Positions 1 through 8,441 of a stretch of DNA of 64,000 bases are shown piece after piece. The position numbers and the translations under genes were made by a program. Each line of letters begins with the position of its first letter. Within the stretch, counting starts at the first letter, position 1. The DNA is from Flagellimonas yonaguniensis (GTDB lineage: Bacteria > Bacteroidota > Bacteroidia > Flavobacteriales > Flavobacteriaceae). The notes beneath the pieces were generated by a model that saw only the letters and a program-made list of their open reading frames with translations, was not told the origin of the DNA and ran no database searches. The stretch spans positions 1-64,000 of the forward strand of contig NZ_JARFVB010000008.1 in NCBI RefSeq assembly GCF_029193885.1, read 5' to 3'.

Positions 1-78
1 GATTATTACAACCATGAAAGAAGACACCAGTCCATCGACTATGAAAGACCTATCGATCTATTTAAGAGAGCGGCTTGA
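1..78 (+). CDS. IS3-family transposase OrfB, C-terminal fragment
   Basis: Frame 1 from the first base reads YYNHERRHQSIDYERPIDLF and ends in TGA at 76-78. The pattern YN-x2-R-x-H-x4-Y-x2-P is the C-terminal signature of the integrase-core (DDE, rve domain) transposase of IS3-family elements, just after the last catalytic Glu. Only 25 residues are visible because the gene begins before the window, so whether the full copy is intact cannot be judged. It is below usual ORF length cutoffs because it is cut by the window edge. Confidence 0.75.
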   Translation, partial: DYYNHERRHQSIDYERPIDLFKRAA

Positions 79-127
79 ATTATATTAGTTTTGTAGAGAA
101 ACTGTCCTAAAGATCGGGGTATCTACA
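1..127 (+). mobile_element. Right end of an IS3-family insertion sequence (partial)
   Basis: The window starts inside an insertion sequence. It holds the last codons of a transposase (1-78) and then a short non-coding end containing ACTGTCCTAAAGATCGGGGT and finishing ...TACA near 127. IS3-family ends terminate in CA-3' and often carry a GTCCTAAA-like inverted repeat, so 127 is my estimate of the boundary. The left end and any target duplication are outside the window, so the exact family group cannot be given. Confidence 0.65.
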
Positions 128-148
128 CTCTTAACTCAAAACTCATAA

Positions 149-1663
149 CTAATCTTCCTCTTCGGCTGTAAACCCACGAATGGCCTGGTTGGGCTCCATT
201 ATGGTATAGCCTTTCCAAAATTCGGGATCATAGCGTGGCATATAGGTGGCCTGTACCGTTTTATCTTCTTCAAACGACTTGAACTCGTTTTCGGCAATAT
301 TGTCTTGGTTGAACACCACCAATTCCCATTTATTGGTCATGTTCATCTGAAAGTCAATATTCAGCTTCAATTCGTTCTGTTTGCGACGACCTTTAACGTG
401 TTTGTTCTTTTCCACCACTTTTAAGGGTCTGTCCACCCCAAAGAATTTGCCATCGGCCAATTCCATGAACTGGAGATCGTATTTGCCATTGGGCAGTTTG
501 GCAAACCGCATGGTGCCTTTGTACACCGTTTCGCGATAGGTAATGCCCAACAATCTAAAGTTGCGCAGACGTTGGGTATTGGTAAAATCCAGCCGCATCA
601 CGGCAAAGTCCTCAATGTTGATGTAGAGACGACCCTTAAAATCGGCACTGCTGCGCTTGGGCCAAAAGTCCACTACATACACTCCTGCATCGCCAATATC
701 GGCATAGCCGGCCAGTTGAAATTCGTAACGGCGTGTTTTATCTACAAAGTCCAGTTTTGTATCCTCCTTATAATACAATTGGCTCAGCATTTCCTTAAAC
801 TGCCAGCGTTGGCTATCCGTCAAGCCTGAAATGCTGTCTTTTTTTACCTGTGCCTTTAATTTTTTGGCTTGCTCCATCCGTTCATCGTCCATGGTGTCCA
901 GAATGGAATCCACTTGTATTTTTTCACTGAAAATCCCTGATTTTATCTTTAGATAAGAACCTGGTTTAACATTCTGAGTGAAAATATCCTCCATGTGTTC
1001 CGCCAATTCTTCAAAGGAACCCACGTCCCGTTTATCGTACAGGTCGGCCGCTTTTATAATGTTGAGCTTGTAATCGGTGTTGTTTTTATAGAAGTCGCCA
1101 AAACTTTCGGTATAGTGTGATGCATTTTTAGGGATAGATCGGGCAATGCTGTCCATCAACTCTTTGTTCAATTCTTTGATGGATGATTTTTCAAACCCAA
1201 AATCCACTTTGTGTATATTGGCCAGTTCTGATTTTCGAAGGAAAAAGCGTTGTTTTATGGGGCCCTTATTCACATTCTGAGGTATATGTTCTATCATTTT
1301 ATCGATGATGTCATCCACCTCGAGTTCCTTGTCGAACACATAAACCCCACTCAATTCAATGGCCTTGGCATTCAAAGCAACCAAACTGTCCTGCATCTGC
1401 TCCAAAGTGAAGCCTTTCTTCCCATAGCCCATGGAAGTAACGTAGATGGAATCGGGTAGCGCAGTGCCTTCTTCCAGTACAAAGCTGAAGCGTCCTTCTT
1501 CATTGGAAATCACACCTTTATGTTCCCCATATTGAATAGTGGCGTAGGGAATTCCTTTTTGGGTTTTTGCATCCACCAAACGCGAATTAATGGTCTGGGC
1601 GGCCATCGGAAACGCCATCAAAAGCGAAAAATAAGCAAGAAATAAAGTCTGTTTTACGGACAT
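149..1663 (-). CDS. Carboxypeptidase-like regulatory domain protein, exported
   Basis: Encodes about 505 residues. I start it at the ATG of MSVKQTLFLAYF (1663) rather than the longer reading to 1771, because a clean signal peptide ending in AAQ follows directly and the extension looks like random sequence. Residues about 24-100 form a CarboxypepD_reg-like beta-sandwich (RLVDAKTQKGIPYATI then SNEEGRFSF), the module found at the N-terminus of many Bacteroidota outer-membrane proteins. The remainder is a long conserved flavobacterial region of unknown function with many charged residues and no transmembrane segment. It has no TonB plug or barrel. It is probably a periplasmic or surface protein; its role cannot be named. 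It stands alone, with an insertion sequence end downstream and a repeat element upstream. Confidence 0.7.
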   Translation of the reverse strand: MSVKQTLFLAYFSLLMAFPMAAQTINSRLVDAKTQKGIPYATIQYGEHKGVISNEEGRFSFVLEEGTALPDSIYVTSMGYGKKGFTLEQMQDSLVALNAKAIELSGVYVFDKELEVDDIIDKMIEHIPQNVNKGPIKQRFFLRKSELANIHKVDFGFEKSSIKELNKELMDSIARSIPKNASHYTESFGDFYKNNTDYKLNIIKAADLYDKRDVGSFEELAEHMEDIFTQNVKPGSYLKIKSGIFSEKIQVDSILDTMDDERMEQAKKLKAQVKKDSISGLTDSQRWQFKEMLSQLYYKEDTKLDFVDKTRRYEFQLAGYADIGDAGVYVVDFWPKRSSADFKGRLYINIEDFAVMRLDFTNTQRLRNFRLLGITYRETVYKGTMRFAKLPNGKYDLQFMELADGKFFGVDRPLKVVEKNKHVKGRRKQNELKLNIDFQMNMTNKWELVVFNQDNIAENEFKSFEEDKTVQATYMPRYDPEFWKGYTIMEPNQAIRGFTAEEED

Positions 1664-1865
1664 AATCACATCTATGGTTTCATTAATAAGACGCCTTTGG
1701 GGGAGTAAAGGTTGTCTGCTGTTTAGACGAACTTGGGGTAATTTTGTGACAAAGTGCAAAGAAATACGCAATCCCCGATGGGGCTTAATAGTATTTTAAC
1801 AGCGTGGGAGTTAGAACAAAAGAATTTGACACGAATTCCACAAATAATCCTGAATACTCTTTTTT

Positions 1866-1973
1866 TGTCATTCTGAGCGGAGCGAATAATCTTTCGCTCT
1901 TGAGCATGAAACTTGTACTTGATTGAGCTTGAAAAAAGAGATTCTTCAGTCACTACGCTTCTTCAGAATGACA
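1866..1973. repeat. Dispersed flavobacterial hairpin repeat
   Basis: The 427-base gap between the genes at 1663 and 2091 holds an element bounded by a perfect 11-bp inverted repeat, TGTCATTCTGA at 1866-1876 and TCAGAATGACA at 1963-1973, with GAGCGGAGCGAA and ACTACGCTTC inside the arms. This is the form of the interspersed intergenic repeat seen many times in flavobacterial genomes. Related pieces occur at 4085-4113 and 23445-23523. Short ORFs across it are not genes. I see nothing else in the gap. Confidence 0.6.
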
Positions 1974-2090
1974 GTGCTCTTGTGCCTGCAAAAAAGATTT
2001 TCCAATCGACGCATTGTGTCTCATTTCGAAATGGCTTTTTACCTTCTTTATCCATAAGCGGATTCCTTGTCGGGCATGAATCAAACAAAT

Positions 2091-2516
2091 TCATAAATCT
2101 TCCAGATTGGTGGGCAGGTTGTCTGCACGGTGGTCCATCAATTTACGGAAGAATCGTTGAATCGCCTTGGTGTCCGAGCGTACTTTTATAAAGTAATGGT
2201 CCATATAAATGGAGTAAATGCCAATGTCTCCCTTGTACACATTCAATTTGTAGTAGGGGATGATGAGCCCATAGGTCTCCAAACGGGAACGGAATCTCAC
2301 GATAATGCCATTGGGACGGATTTCAATATTGCAGGTGTTCAGGTTGTTGTCCAGGACCAGGAGGTTGTAAATATCCAGACTGGCCTCAGTAATATGCAGT
2401 TTTGGGGAACCGATTCCATCCATGGCAAAACGCTCTTTGATAGGAAAGGGTTTGCCCAAGGCATCGTCAATTTTTTTTGATATGTCCTTATCGGAGTAGG
2501 AGACGTTCAATAGCAT
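2091..2516 (-). CDS. Conserved hypothetical protein, 141 aa
   Basis: A soluble protein with no signal peptide or membrane segment, divergent from argS with 93 bp between start codons. The sequence is compact and mixed alpha/beta (TEASLDIYNLLVLDNNLN, then IRPNGIIVRFRSRLETYGLIIPYYKLNVY), ending with a helix rich in basic residues (AIQRFFRKLMDHRADN). The beta-strand pattern with IIVRFRSRLETYGLIIPY resembles small PH-like or bacterial-PH proteins, but this is only an impression. I do not recognise a catalytic motif. The coding bias matches its neighbours and the opposite-strand ORFs are shadows. Function unknown. Confidence 0.6.
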   Translation of the reverse strand: MLLNVSYSDKDISKKIDDALGKPFPIKERFAMDGIGSPKLHITEASLDIYNLLVLDNNLNTCNIEIRPNGIIVRFRSRLETYGLIIPYYKLNVYKGDIGIYSIYMDHYFIKVRSDTKAIQRFFRKLMDHRADNLPTNLEDL

Positions 2517-2581
2517 ATTTAAAATTAATCAAATTACGGTGGACCATTTGGACAAGGTGAGGGATAAGCCCAAAAATTGCG

Positions 2582-2589
2582 TAGTTTTG
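2582..2589 (+). promoter_or_regulatory. Putative -7 element for argS
   Basis: TAGTTTTG fits the Bacteroidota -7 consensus TAnnTTTG and lies 20 bp before the argS ATG. No convincing -33 TTTG box at normal spacing was seen. Confidence 0.4.
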
Positions 2590-2609
2590 CGCCCTGAAAA
2601 GCCTTTTAG

Positions 2610-4388
2610 ATGAGTTTGCAGAACGATTTGACCCAAAAAGTGATCGAGGCGGTAAAACAACTGTACGAAGTTGACCTGCCCACGGTGGAATTTCAACCTA
2701 CCCGAAAGGATTTTGAGGGTGATATTACCGTAGTGGTTTTCCCTATGTTGCGCCAAATCAAAGGGAACCCGGTTCAGATTGGGACCAAAATCGGGGAATA
2801 TCTGGTGGAACATGTGGAAGATGTATCCAAATGCAATGTAGTGCAAGGCTTTTTGAACATTGTTATTGCCGATAGCTACTACCTTGATTTCTTCAACAGC
2901 ATTTTAGATGATACGGATTTCGGTTATGTAAAATCCCAGTCGGATGATGCGGTAATGGTGGAATATTCATCGCCCAATACCAACAAACCCTTGCACTTGG
3001 GGCATATCCGAAACAATCTTTTGGGGTATTCCGTGGCGGAGATTTTGAAGGCTTCGGGGAAAAAGGTGTACAAAACCCAGATCATTAATGATCGGGGAAT
3101 CCATATCTGCAAAAGTATGTTGGCCTGGCAGAAGTTCGGTAAAGGCGAAACCCCGGAATCTTCTGGTTTGAAGGGAGACCACTTGGTGGGTAAATATTAT
3201 GTGGCTTTTGATAAAGCATACAAAGAGCAGATTGCCGAATTGGTCGAGGCAGGCACACCTAAAGAAAGAGCGGAAAAAGAGGCGCCAATTTTATTGGAGG
3301 CCCAAGGAATGCTTCGTAAATGGGAAGCTGGTGATGATGAAGTTGTGTCGCTTTGGAAAAAAATGAACGGTTGGGTGTACTATGGTTTTGATACCACCTA
3401 TAAGAATTTGGGTGTTGATTTTGATACCCTATACTATGAAAGTGATACCTATTTGTTGGGCCGTGATGTGGTAAAGGATGGATTGGAACGTGGTGTTTTC
3501 TTTAAAAAAGAAGATGGTAGTGTTTGGATAGACCTAACCGAGGATGGATTGGATGAAAAAATCGTATTGCGCTCCGATGGAACAGCAGTGTACATGACAC
3601 AGGATATCGGAACGGCCATTCAACGGGTAACCGATTATCCCGATATTAATGGAATGGTCTATACGGTGGGCAACGAGCAGGATTATCACTTTAAGGTATT
3701 GTTCCTTATCCTGAAAAAGTTAGGCTATTCTTGGGCGGAGCAGTTGTACCATTTGAGTTATGGAATGGTAGATCTGCCCAGTGGTAAAATGAAGAGTAGG
3801 GAAGGTACCGTAGTGGATGCTGATGACCTCATTAAAAATATGGAGGATACTGCTGAATCCATTTCCCAAGAATTGGGCAAGTTGGACGGTTATTCCGAAG
3901 AGGAGAAAAAGAAATTGTACCGAACCATAGGTTTGGGTGCCCTTAAATATTACATTTTAAAAGTGGACCCGAAGAAGCGTATTCTATTTAACCCTGAAGA
4001 GTCTGTGGATTTCCAAGGAAACACGGGGCCTTTTATTCAATATACGTACGCTAGGATACAATCCATTTTAAGGAAGGCTGACAATGTCAGGTCGAGCGCA
4101 GTCGAGACCTCTCTGGACTTGCACGAAAAGGAGAAAGAGTTGTTGAAGCAGATTCAATTGTTTCCAGAAACGATTCAGTTGGCCGCAGAAAACTTTAGCC
4201 CGGCACTGATTGCGAATTATACCTACGATTTGGTAAAGGAGTTCAATTCTTTCTATCAACAAGTGTCTATTTTGGGTGAAACTGATGAGCAAAAGAAAAA
4301 CTTTAGGGTACAGTTGTCCCAAAAAGTGGGCGAGGTGATTCAGGCAGCGTTCCGTTTGTTGGGTATTGATGTTCCGGAAAGGATGTAA
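2610..4388 (+). CDS. argS: Arginine--tRNA ligase
   Basis: Cytoplasmic class I aminoacyl-tRNA synthetase charging tRNA-Arg. At 592 residues it is the usual length. The order is an N-terminal Add1 domain (1-85), then the class I signature PLHLGHIRNN (about residue 130), the connective and catalytic core with GNEQDYHFKVLF, a KMSK-type loop written GKMKSREG, then the stem-contact helix QYTYARIQSIL and the C-terminal DALR anticodon-binding domain. The odd point is the linker at residues 491-503 (DNVRSSAVETSLD). Its DNA is a piece of a dispersed intergenic repeat read in frame, so the gene seems to have absorbed mobile repeat DNA without losing its frame. The gene has its own promoter-like element and no operon partner. 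Confidence 0.97.
   Translation: MSLQNDLTQKVIEAVKQLYEVDLPTVEFQPTRKDFEGDITVVVFPMLRQIKGNPVQIGTKIGEYLVEHVEDVSKCNVVQGFLNIVIADSYYLDFFNSILDDTDFGYVKSQSDDAVMVEYSSPNTNKPLHLGHIRNNLLGYSVAEILKASGKKVYKTQIINDRGIHICKSMLAWQKFGKGETPESSGLKGDHLVGKYYVAFDKAYKEQIAELVEAGTPKERAEKEAPILLEAQGMLRKWEAGDDEVVSLWKKMNGWVYYGFDTTYKNLGVDFDTLYYESDTYLLGRDVVKDGLERGVFFKKEDGSVWIDLTEDGLDEKIVLRSDGTAVYMTQDIGTAIQRVTDYPDINGMVYTVGNEQDYHFKVLFLILKKLGYSWAEQLYHLSYGMVDLPSGKMKSREGTVVDADDLIKNMEDTAESISQELGKLDGYSEEEKKKLYRTIGLGALKYYILKVDPKKRILFNPEESVDFQGNTGPFIQYTYARIQSILRKADNVRSSAVETSLDLHEKEKELLKQIQLFPETIQLAAENFSPALIANYTYDLVKEFNSFYQQVSILGETDEQKKNFRVQLSQKVGEVIQAAFRLLGIDVPERM
4085..4113. repeat. Repeat fragment inside argS
   Basis: TGTCAGGTCGAGCGCAGTCG and the following AGACCTCTC match one arm of a widespread flavobacterial repeat (TCTCGACTGCGCTCGA...TGACA). 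The piece is translated as residues about 493-501 of ArgS, in the linker between catalytic core and anticodon-binding domain. Confidence 0.55.
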
Positions 4389-4401
4389 AAACCCTCTGTA
4401 T

Positions 4402-4443
4402 TCTGACCTTTGGTCAAAATACATCTCCCTTTTAAAAAGGGAG
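4402..4443. repeat. Hairpin pair downstream of argS and DUF559 gene
   Basis: Two adjacent inverted repeats lie between the convergent genes: TGACC-ttt-GGTCA at 4404-4416 and CTCCCTTTT-a-AAAAGGGAG at 4425-4443. The second resembles a terminator stem but lacks a long T tract on either strand. Together with the structure at 4835-4883 it brackets the DUF559 gene. Confidence 0.6.
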
Positions 4444-4447
4444 AAGC

Positions 4448-4816
4448 CTATGGGGTATGTTTAAAATGTTCAGTAATTTCCGATAATACGGTTTCCAAGT
4501 TTTCAAATACCATTTTATTCTCAAACCGTATTACGGTATAACCTAGTTCGTTTATGACTTTGGTGCGTTTTGCATCGTATTCTCGGGCTTTGGCTGTATT
4601 GTGTACGGCTCCGTCTAATTCTATCACTAATTTTTCTGAAGCACAGTAGAAATCCACAATGTAGTTTTTGATGCTATGCTGACGGTTGAAACGTCTACCC
4701 TTTAGTTTTTTAGCTTTTAGGTGTCTCCATAAAAAGGCTTCAGCTGGAGTTAGGTTCTTTCGTAACTTTTTTCTGAAATTTTCTAATTCTTTGCGGTTGT
4801 GGATTCTTTTCTTCAT
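4448..4816 (-). CDS. DUF559 family nuclease-like protein
   Basis: A 122-residue protein of the DUF559 family, related to very-short-patch-repair and other PD-(D/E)XK endonucleases. Visible features are the N-terminal LRKNLTPAEAFLWRHLKAK, the region FNRQHSIKNYIVDFYCASEKLVIELDG containing the D-x10-E-x-D nuclease-like acids (VDFYC...IELDG), and YTVIRFENKMV near the end. I start at the ATG at 4816; a TTG one codon further upstream is also possible. It sits between hairpin-forming repeats at 4402-4443 and 4835-4883, the setting in which DUF559 genes are often found in Bacteroidota, which suggests a mobile or repeat-associated unit. Whether it cuts DNA is not known. Confidence 0.8.
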   Translation of the reverse strand: MKKRIHNRKELENFRKKLRKNLTPAEAFLWRHLKAKKLKGRRFNRQHSIKNYIVDFYCASEKLVIELDGAVHNTAKAREYDAKRTKVINELGYTVIRFENKMVFENLETVLSEITEHFKHTP

Positions 4817-4834
4817 CAATCTCTAATTAAAAAG

Positions 4835-4883
4835 CTCCCCTCTTGGAAAAAGAGGGGTGATTCAGACTAGCTGAATCGGGGAG
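4835..4883. repeat. Compound hairpin upstream of DUF559 gene
   Basis: Nested inverted repeats: CCCCTCTT/AAGAGGGG (4837-4844 with 4850-4857), GATTCAG/CTGAATC (4859-4865 with 4871-4877), and outer arms CTCCCC/GGGGAG (4835-4840 with 4878-4883). The strand can fold as two hairpins or as a three-way junction. This is a repeat-type structure, not a simple terminator. Confidence 0.65.
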
Positions 4884-4907
4884 ATTGATTCAATAAATCT
4901 ACAAAAT

Positions 4908-7475
4908 TTAAAAACTCACTCTAAAACTCACATTCGGGGTAATACCGAGTGAGATGTTTTCAACGGTTTCAATTTCATCATCCTCGTTGACACGGTAATA
5001 TTTGTTGAGGGTGTTTTTTCTGTTTGTGAAATTAAGAATGGAAAGTCCAGCATTTGCCCTAATACGTCTGCTCAATTGAAAATTGTAAATAGCAGAGGCA
5101 TCAGCCCTGAAATATTCGGGCAATCTACTACTGTTCGGGGATTGATAATTGATTCTGGGTGGATAATAACCTTGGTCCAACCCTTCGTCTCCCTCAACAG
5201 GCTCTGTAAATGGCTTGCCGGTCCTGTAGTTTAAACCAATACTCAATTTCAGGTCTTTGTAGGTATATGTACTGGCAAAGGTAACCGTGTGCCTGATGTC
5301 CAGATTGTTGGGGAAGGATTGTGGAACAATCGAATCAAATGTAAACTCATTTTTATTGTACGCATAGCTCAGCCAAGTGCTGTAATTGTCTCCTTTTTTA
5401 TTGATGAGCAATTCAATCCCTTGAACATCGTAACTGCCTATTTCGCCTGAAAACTGATGTGGGTTTTGGAATCCTTGGGTGCTTGTGCTTATGCCGTCCA
5501 CATTTTTATAGAACCCCTCGACACCCACGTAAAAATTATTTTTCTCGTAATTGATGCCAACCGAGCCTTGTTTGCTCTTGGTCACTGGGAGCGTATTGTC
5601 GTTGGAAAGAATCCATCTGCGTTTTTCTATGCCCAAAAAGTTTTGCTCCAAATCTATGATTTGGTTGGTAGTCTGGCTTTTGAATTCGCCCAAGACTTCG
5701 GCTCTTAGATAATTGGCCAATTTAAAGTTAAGGTTGACCCTGGGTTCGATCAACAATTTCTTGAAGGTGTCCAGATTTTCCACAAAGTTGAAACGTGCAC
5801 CGATTTTTCCGATGAATTTGTTCCCGGGCGAATTGTAATTGATTTGGGAATAAGGTGCATGGGTTCGGATAACGCCTTTGATCTCACTGTTGAAATCGGG
5901 TTCGTTGATTACAGTGGCATTGGCAATTCCTGTTTCAATATATTGATACCCATTGTTCCAACTGAATTCATCCGTTAGGATATAATTTGTGTCGAATTTG
6001 AGTGCATTTTCCGTTACTTGATTGTTCTGGAACAACTGCTGCACCTGATTGGCGAAAATGTTTTGCGCATCCAAATTGTATCTGGAGTAATACACGTTGA
6101 GATACGTGGAAAACCTATCCGTCCAATTGCTCTGTAATTGACCTCCGACGGAAATATTGTCCTGTTTCAATAAACTGACGTTGGTTTCATTTGCGGAGAC
6201 ATTGGTCTCTTCAAATTTTAGATTGTTTTTGATGTGGATCGCACTCAGTCGTATTTTATGGCCATCGTTGAGGTCGTAAAGGATTTTTCCGGAAAAGTCA
6301 TAAAAGAAAAAGTCTTCATCCCTGATGAATTCATCGTCAACCGTATTGTTGTTCTGAAGTGTAATCTCACTATCCTGGAATGCCCTGTTGATGAATTGTT
6401 TGTAGGTGGGTGTTCTCAAAAAATCGGTAGCAGAGCGTCTTGCCGAAAATTGAATCCCAAGGTTGTTGGTTACGGGTACTTCGGCATAAAGGTCTCCACT
6501 GATCAGATTGAAACCTCCACCGCCTTTAAAAGACTCGGTAATGGTATTGCCCGTTTCCATTTGTATGACACTGCTCACACCATCCCCGAAATTTGCTGGA
6601 GTCCCGTTTTTGTAAACGGTTACTTTATCGGTTTGATAAGGGTTGAAAGCGGAGATCAGCCCAAAAAAATGACCAGATTGATACATTTTAATGCCATTCC
6701 ACAGCATGAGGTTCTGGTCGTTGGTCCCCCCACGGACATTGATGTCCGATACGGTTTCGTCAATACTTTTGATGCCTGGTAAGGCCTGGACCGTTTGCAG
6801 AATGTCGGGTTCAATCAATCCTGGAAGAATTCCGAACTCGGCGGTGTTCAATGTGATGCTTGCATCTGTTTCCTTGATAATCCCTGAGGTAAGGTATTTG
6901 TATACGAATACTTCATCCAACTGCTCATAATAAGTGGCCAGTAGTATTTTGGGGCATCCATTTTGCTGCAATAAGCTTTCAACTTTCACATATTTGGTGA
7001 CAAAACCCAAATATCTAATCTGTAAGGATGCGTCACGGGGAATGTTTTCCAGGGAGAATGCACCGTTCTTGTCTGTGATCTTTGCGGTATCGGTACCCAA
7101 AACCTCCACTGTGGCCCCCATTACAGTGTTGTCCGCAAAATTGTCCAATACTATTCCGCAGATGTTCACTCGATTGTTTTTGGAAAGGGTGTAGTAGCGT
7201 TCATTGAGTTTTTCTATTTCAATACGAAACGTATCCTTGATATAGCGTAGAATTTCTTCTATGGAATTGAGGTTTTCGGGAACAACAATCGTAAGTCCAT
7301 CCAAATCCTCATCGATATATGAAAACTTGATGTCGTAATGGGTCTCCAATGATTTTAAGTAGGAAACAAGGTCAATGGAAGACTGTTGCTTTTCCTGTGC
7401 ATTGACACTGCATAGCAGAAAAAACATAAAACCGAGGACAAGGCCTAAATGTTTATTGTTGTGTGTTCCCAGCAT
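4908..7475 (-). CDS. TonB-dependent receptor with N-terminal STN domain
   Basis: An outer-membrane receptor of 855 residues that takes up an unidentified ligand using TonB energy. After a signal peptide ending near residue 26 comes an STN (secretin/TonB short N-terminal) domain, about 35-100 (LVSYLKSLETHYDIKFSYID... to YTLSKN), which passes a signal to the anti-sigma factor. It is followed by a carboxypeptidase regulatory domain (ICGIVLDNFADNTVMGATVE, about 105-190), a plug with QTVQALPGIKSIDET and NVRGGTNDQNLMLWNGIKMY, and a long beta-barrel ending in the aromatic VSFRVSF. Its start overlaps the fecR-like stop by 23 bp, so translation is probably coupled. Sigma factor, anti-sigma and receptor together form a FecI/FecR/FecA-type cell-surface signalling operon. 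The ligand (iron chelate, peptide or glycan) cannot be read from the sequence. Confidence 0.92.
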   Translation of the reverse strand: MLGTHNNKHLGLVLGFMFFLLCSVNAQEKQQSSIDLVSYLKSLETHYDIKFSYIDEDLDGLTIVVPENLNSIEEILRYIKDTFRIEIEKLNERYYTLSKNNRVNICGIVLDNFADNTVMGATVEVLGTDTAKITDKNGAFSLENIPRDASLQIRYLGFVTKYVKVESLLQQNGCPKILLATYYEQLDEVFVYKYLTSGIIKETDASITLNTAEFGILPGLIEPDILQTVQALPGIKSIDETVSDINVRGGTNDQNLMLWNGIKMYQSGHFFGLISAFNPYQTDKVTVYKNGTPANFGDGVSSVIQMETGNTITESFKGGGGFNLISGDLYAEVPVTNNLGIQFSARRSATDFLRTPTYKQFINRAFQDSEITLQNNNTVDDEFIRDEDFFFYDFSGKILYDLNDGHKIRLSAIHIKNNLKFEETNVSANETNVSLLKQDNISVGGQLQSNWTDRFSTYLNVYYSRYNLDAQNIFANQVQQLFQNNQVTENALKFDTNYILTDEFSWNNGYQYIETGIANATVINEPDFNSEIKGVIRTHAPYSQINYNSPGNKFIGKIGARFNFVENLDTFKKLLIEPRVNLNFKLANYLRAEVLGEFKSQTTNQIIDLEQNFLGIEKRRWILSNDNTLPVTKSKQGSVGINYEKNNFYVGVEGFYKNVDGISTSTQGFQNPHQFSGEIGSYDVQGIELLINKKGDNYSTWLSYAYNKNEFTFDSIVPQSFPNNLDIRHTVTFASTYTYKDLKLSIGLNYRTGKPFTEPVEGDEGLDQGYYPPRINYQSPNSSRLPEYFRADASAIYNFQLSRRIRANAGLSILNFTNRKNTLNKYYRVNEDDEIETVENISLGITPNVSFRVSF

Positions 7476-8367
7476 AAAAAAGTACGTTGTCTCCGTCTAT
7501 TGTAAAACGTGTTTTGGAGGGGGTACTTATACTTTTTAACGACATATTCAGGTCTGTGTTGTTAAAAGACCCTGTAAATAAGAGGTTTGTATCAATATTT
7601 TTTGTTGACACTTTAATGTTGAACTGTCTTTCCAGTTCGGATAAAACATACTTTAAAGGAATGCTTTCAAAACTACTTTCGTTGTTCATCCAAGATGGCA
7701 AGGTGCCATTTGGTTTTCTAGCACTGACAATTTTACCATTGATGACCAAAAAAGAATTCCCTGCGGGCAGTTTTATTTCCTCGTTATTATGGGTAACGCT
7801 TACCAAACCTTCATAGCAGGTCACTTCAAAAAAACCTTTTCTGTTTTCCACATTGAATTGTGTTCCCAAGACGGCAACCGTTCCGTGGTCTGTGGAGACC
7901 GTGAATTTTTTTCCTTTGGCGACCTTAAAGAAAGCCTCACCTTTTAAATCAACGTTTCTTTTGTGGTCCCAGTTCTTTTTGCTGTAAGCTATTTGTGAAT
8001 CGGCATTCAAGAAGATTTCGGAATCATCTGGGAGAACCACTTCGGAACGTTCGGCAAATTCTGTTGCAACTTTATCATTCAAAGTGCTAACATAAAAATA
8101 AGTCCCTGTAAGAAGTACGGCGATAACGGCAGCGACCCTAAGGAATTTCTTGAACGGGTTCAAGGAAATCACTTTTGGTGCATTGGCAATATGCTCATCT
8201 TTCAAGCGTTTCAAGGCTTTTTCCGTATCAAAATCGGGAGCCATTAACTTGCTTGAAATCTCCTTGAGCTTTTGGTATGAGGGAAACGCTTCGGAATTTT
8301 CAAACTCTCGAAGCTCCTCATCGGAAAGCTCTCCGCTCAGCCATTTTGCCAAATGATTTTCTTGCAT
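7453..8367 (-). CDS. FecR-family anti-sigma factor
   Basis: A 304-residue inner-membrane anti-sigma protein. The cytoplasmic part (residues 1-82) begins MQENHLAKWLSGELSDEELREF, the short anti-sigma region of Bacteroidota FecR proteins. One transmembrane segment, VAAVIAVLLTGTYFYVS (about 83-99), precedes the periplasmic FecR domain (RSEVVLPDDSEIFLNADSQIAYSK, then GEAFFKVAKGKKFTV and GTQFNVEN), and a C-terminal STN-like domain (SIPLKYVLSELERQFNIKV) ends it. It should hold the ECF sigma factor encoded 74 bp upstream until the receptor encoded downstream signals ligand binding. It overlaps the receptor gene by 23 bp. Confidence 0.92.
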   Translation of the reverse strand: MQENHLAKWLSGELSDEELREFENSEAFPSYQKLKEISSKLMAPDFDTEKALKRLKDEHIANAPKVISLNPFKKFLRVAAVIAVLLTGTYFYVSTLNDKVATEFAERSEVVLPDDSEIFLNADSQIAYSKKNWDHKRNVDLKGEAFFKVAKGKKFTVSTDHGTVAVLGTQFNVENRKGFFEVTCYEGLVSVTHNNEEIKLPAGNSFLVINGKIVSARKPNGTLPSWMNNESSFESIPLKYVLSELERQFNIKVSTKNIDTNLLFTGSFNNTDLNMSLKSISTPSKTRFTIDGDNVLFYAGNTQQ

Positions 8368-8441
8368 GGGTTCTGCTTTATATTATACTAACAATTGCTT
8401 ATCGATTTACCCTACCGTAAAATCAAAATAAATTTTTAATT

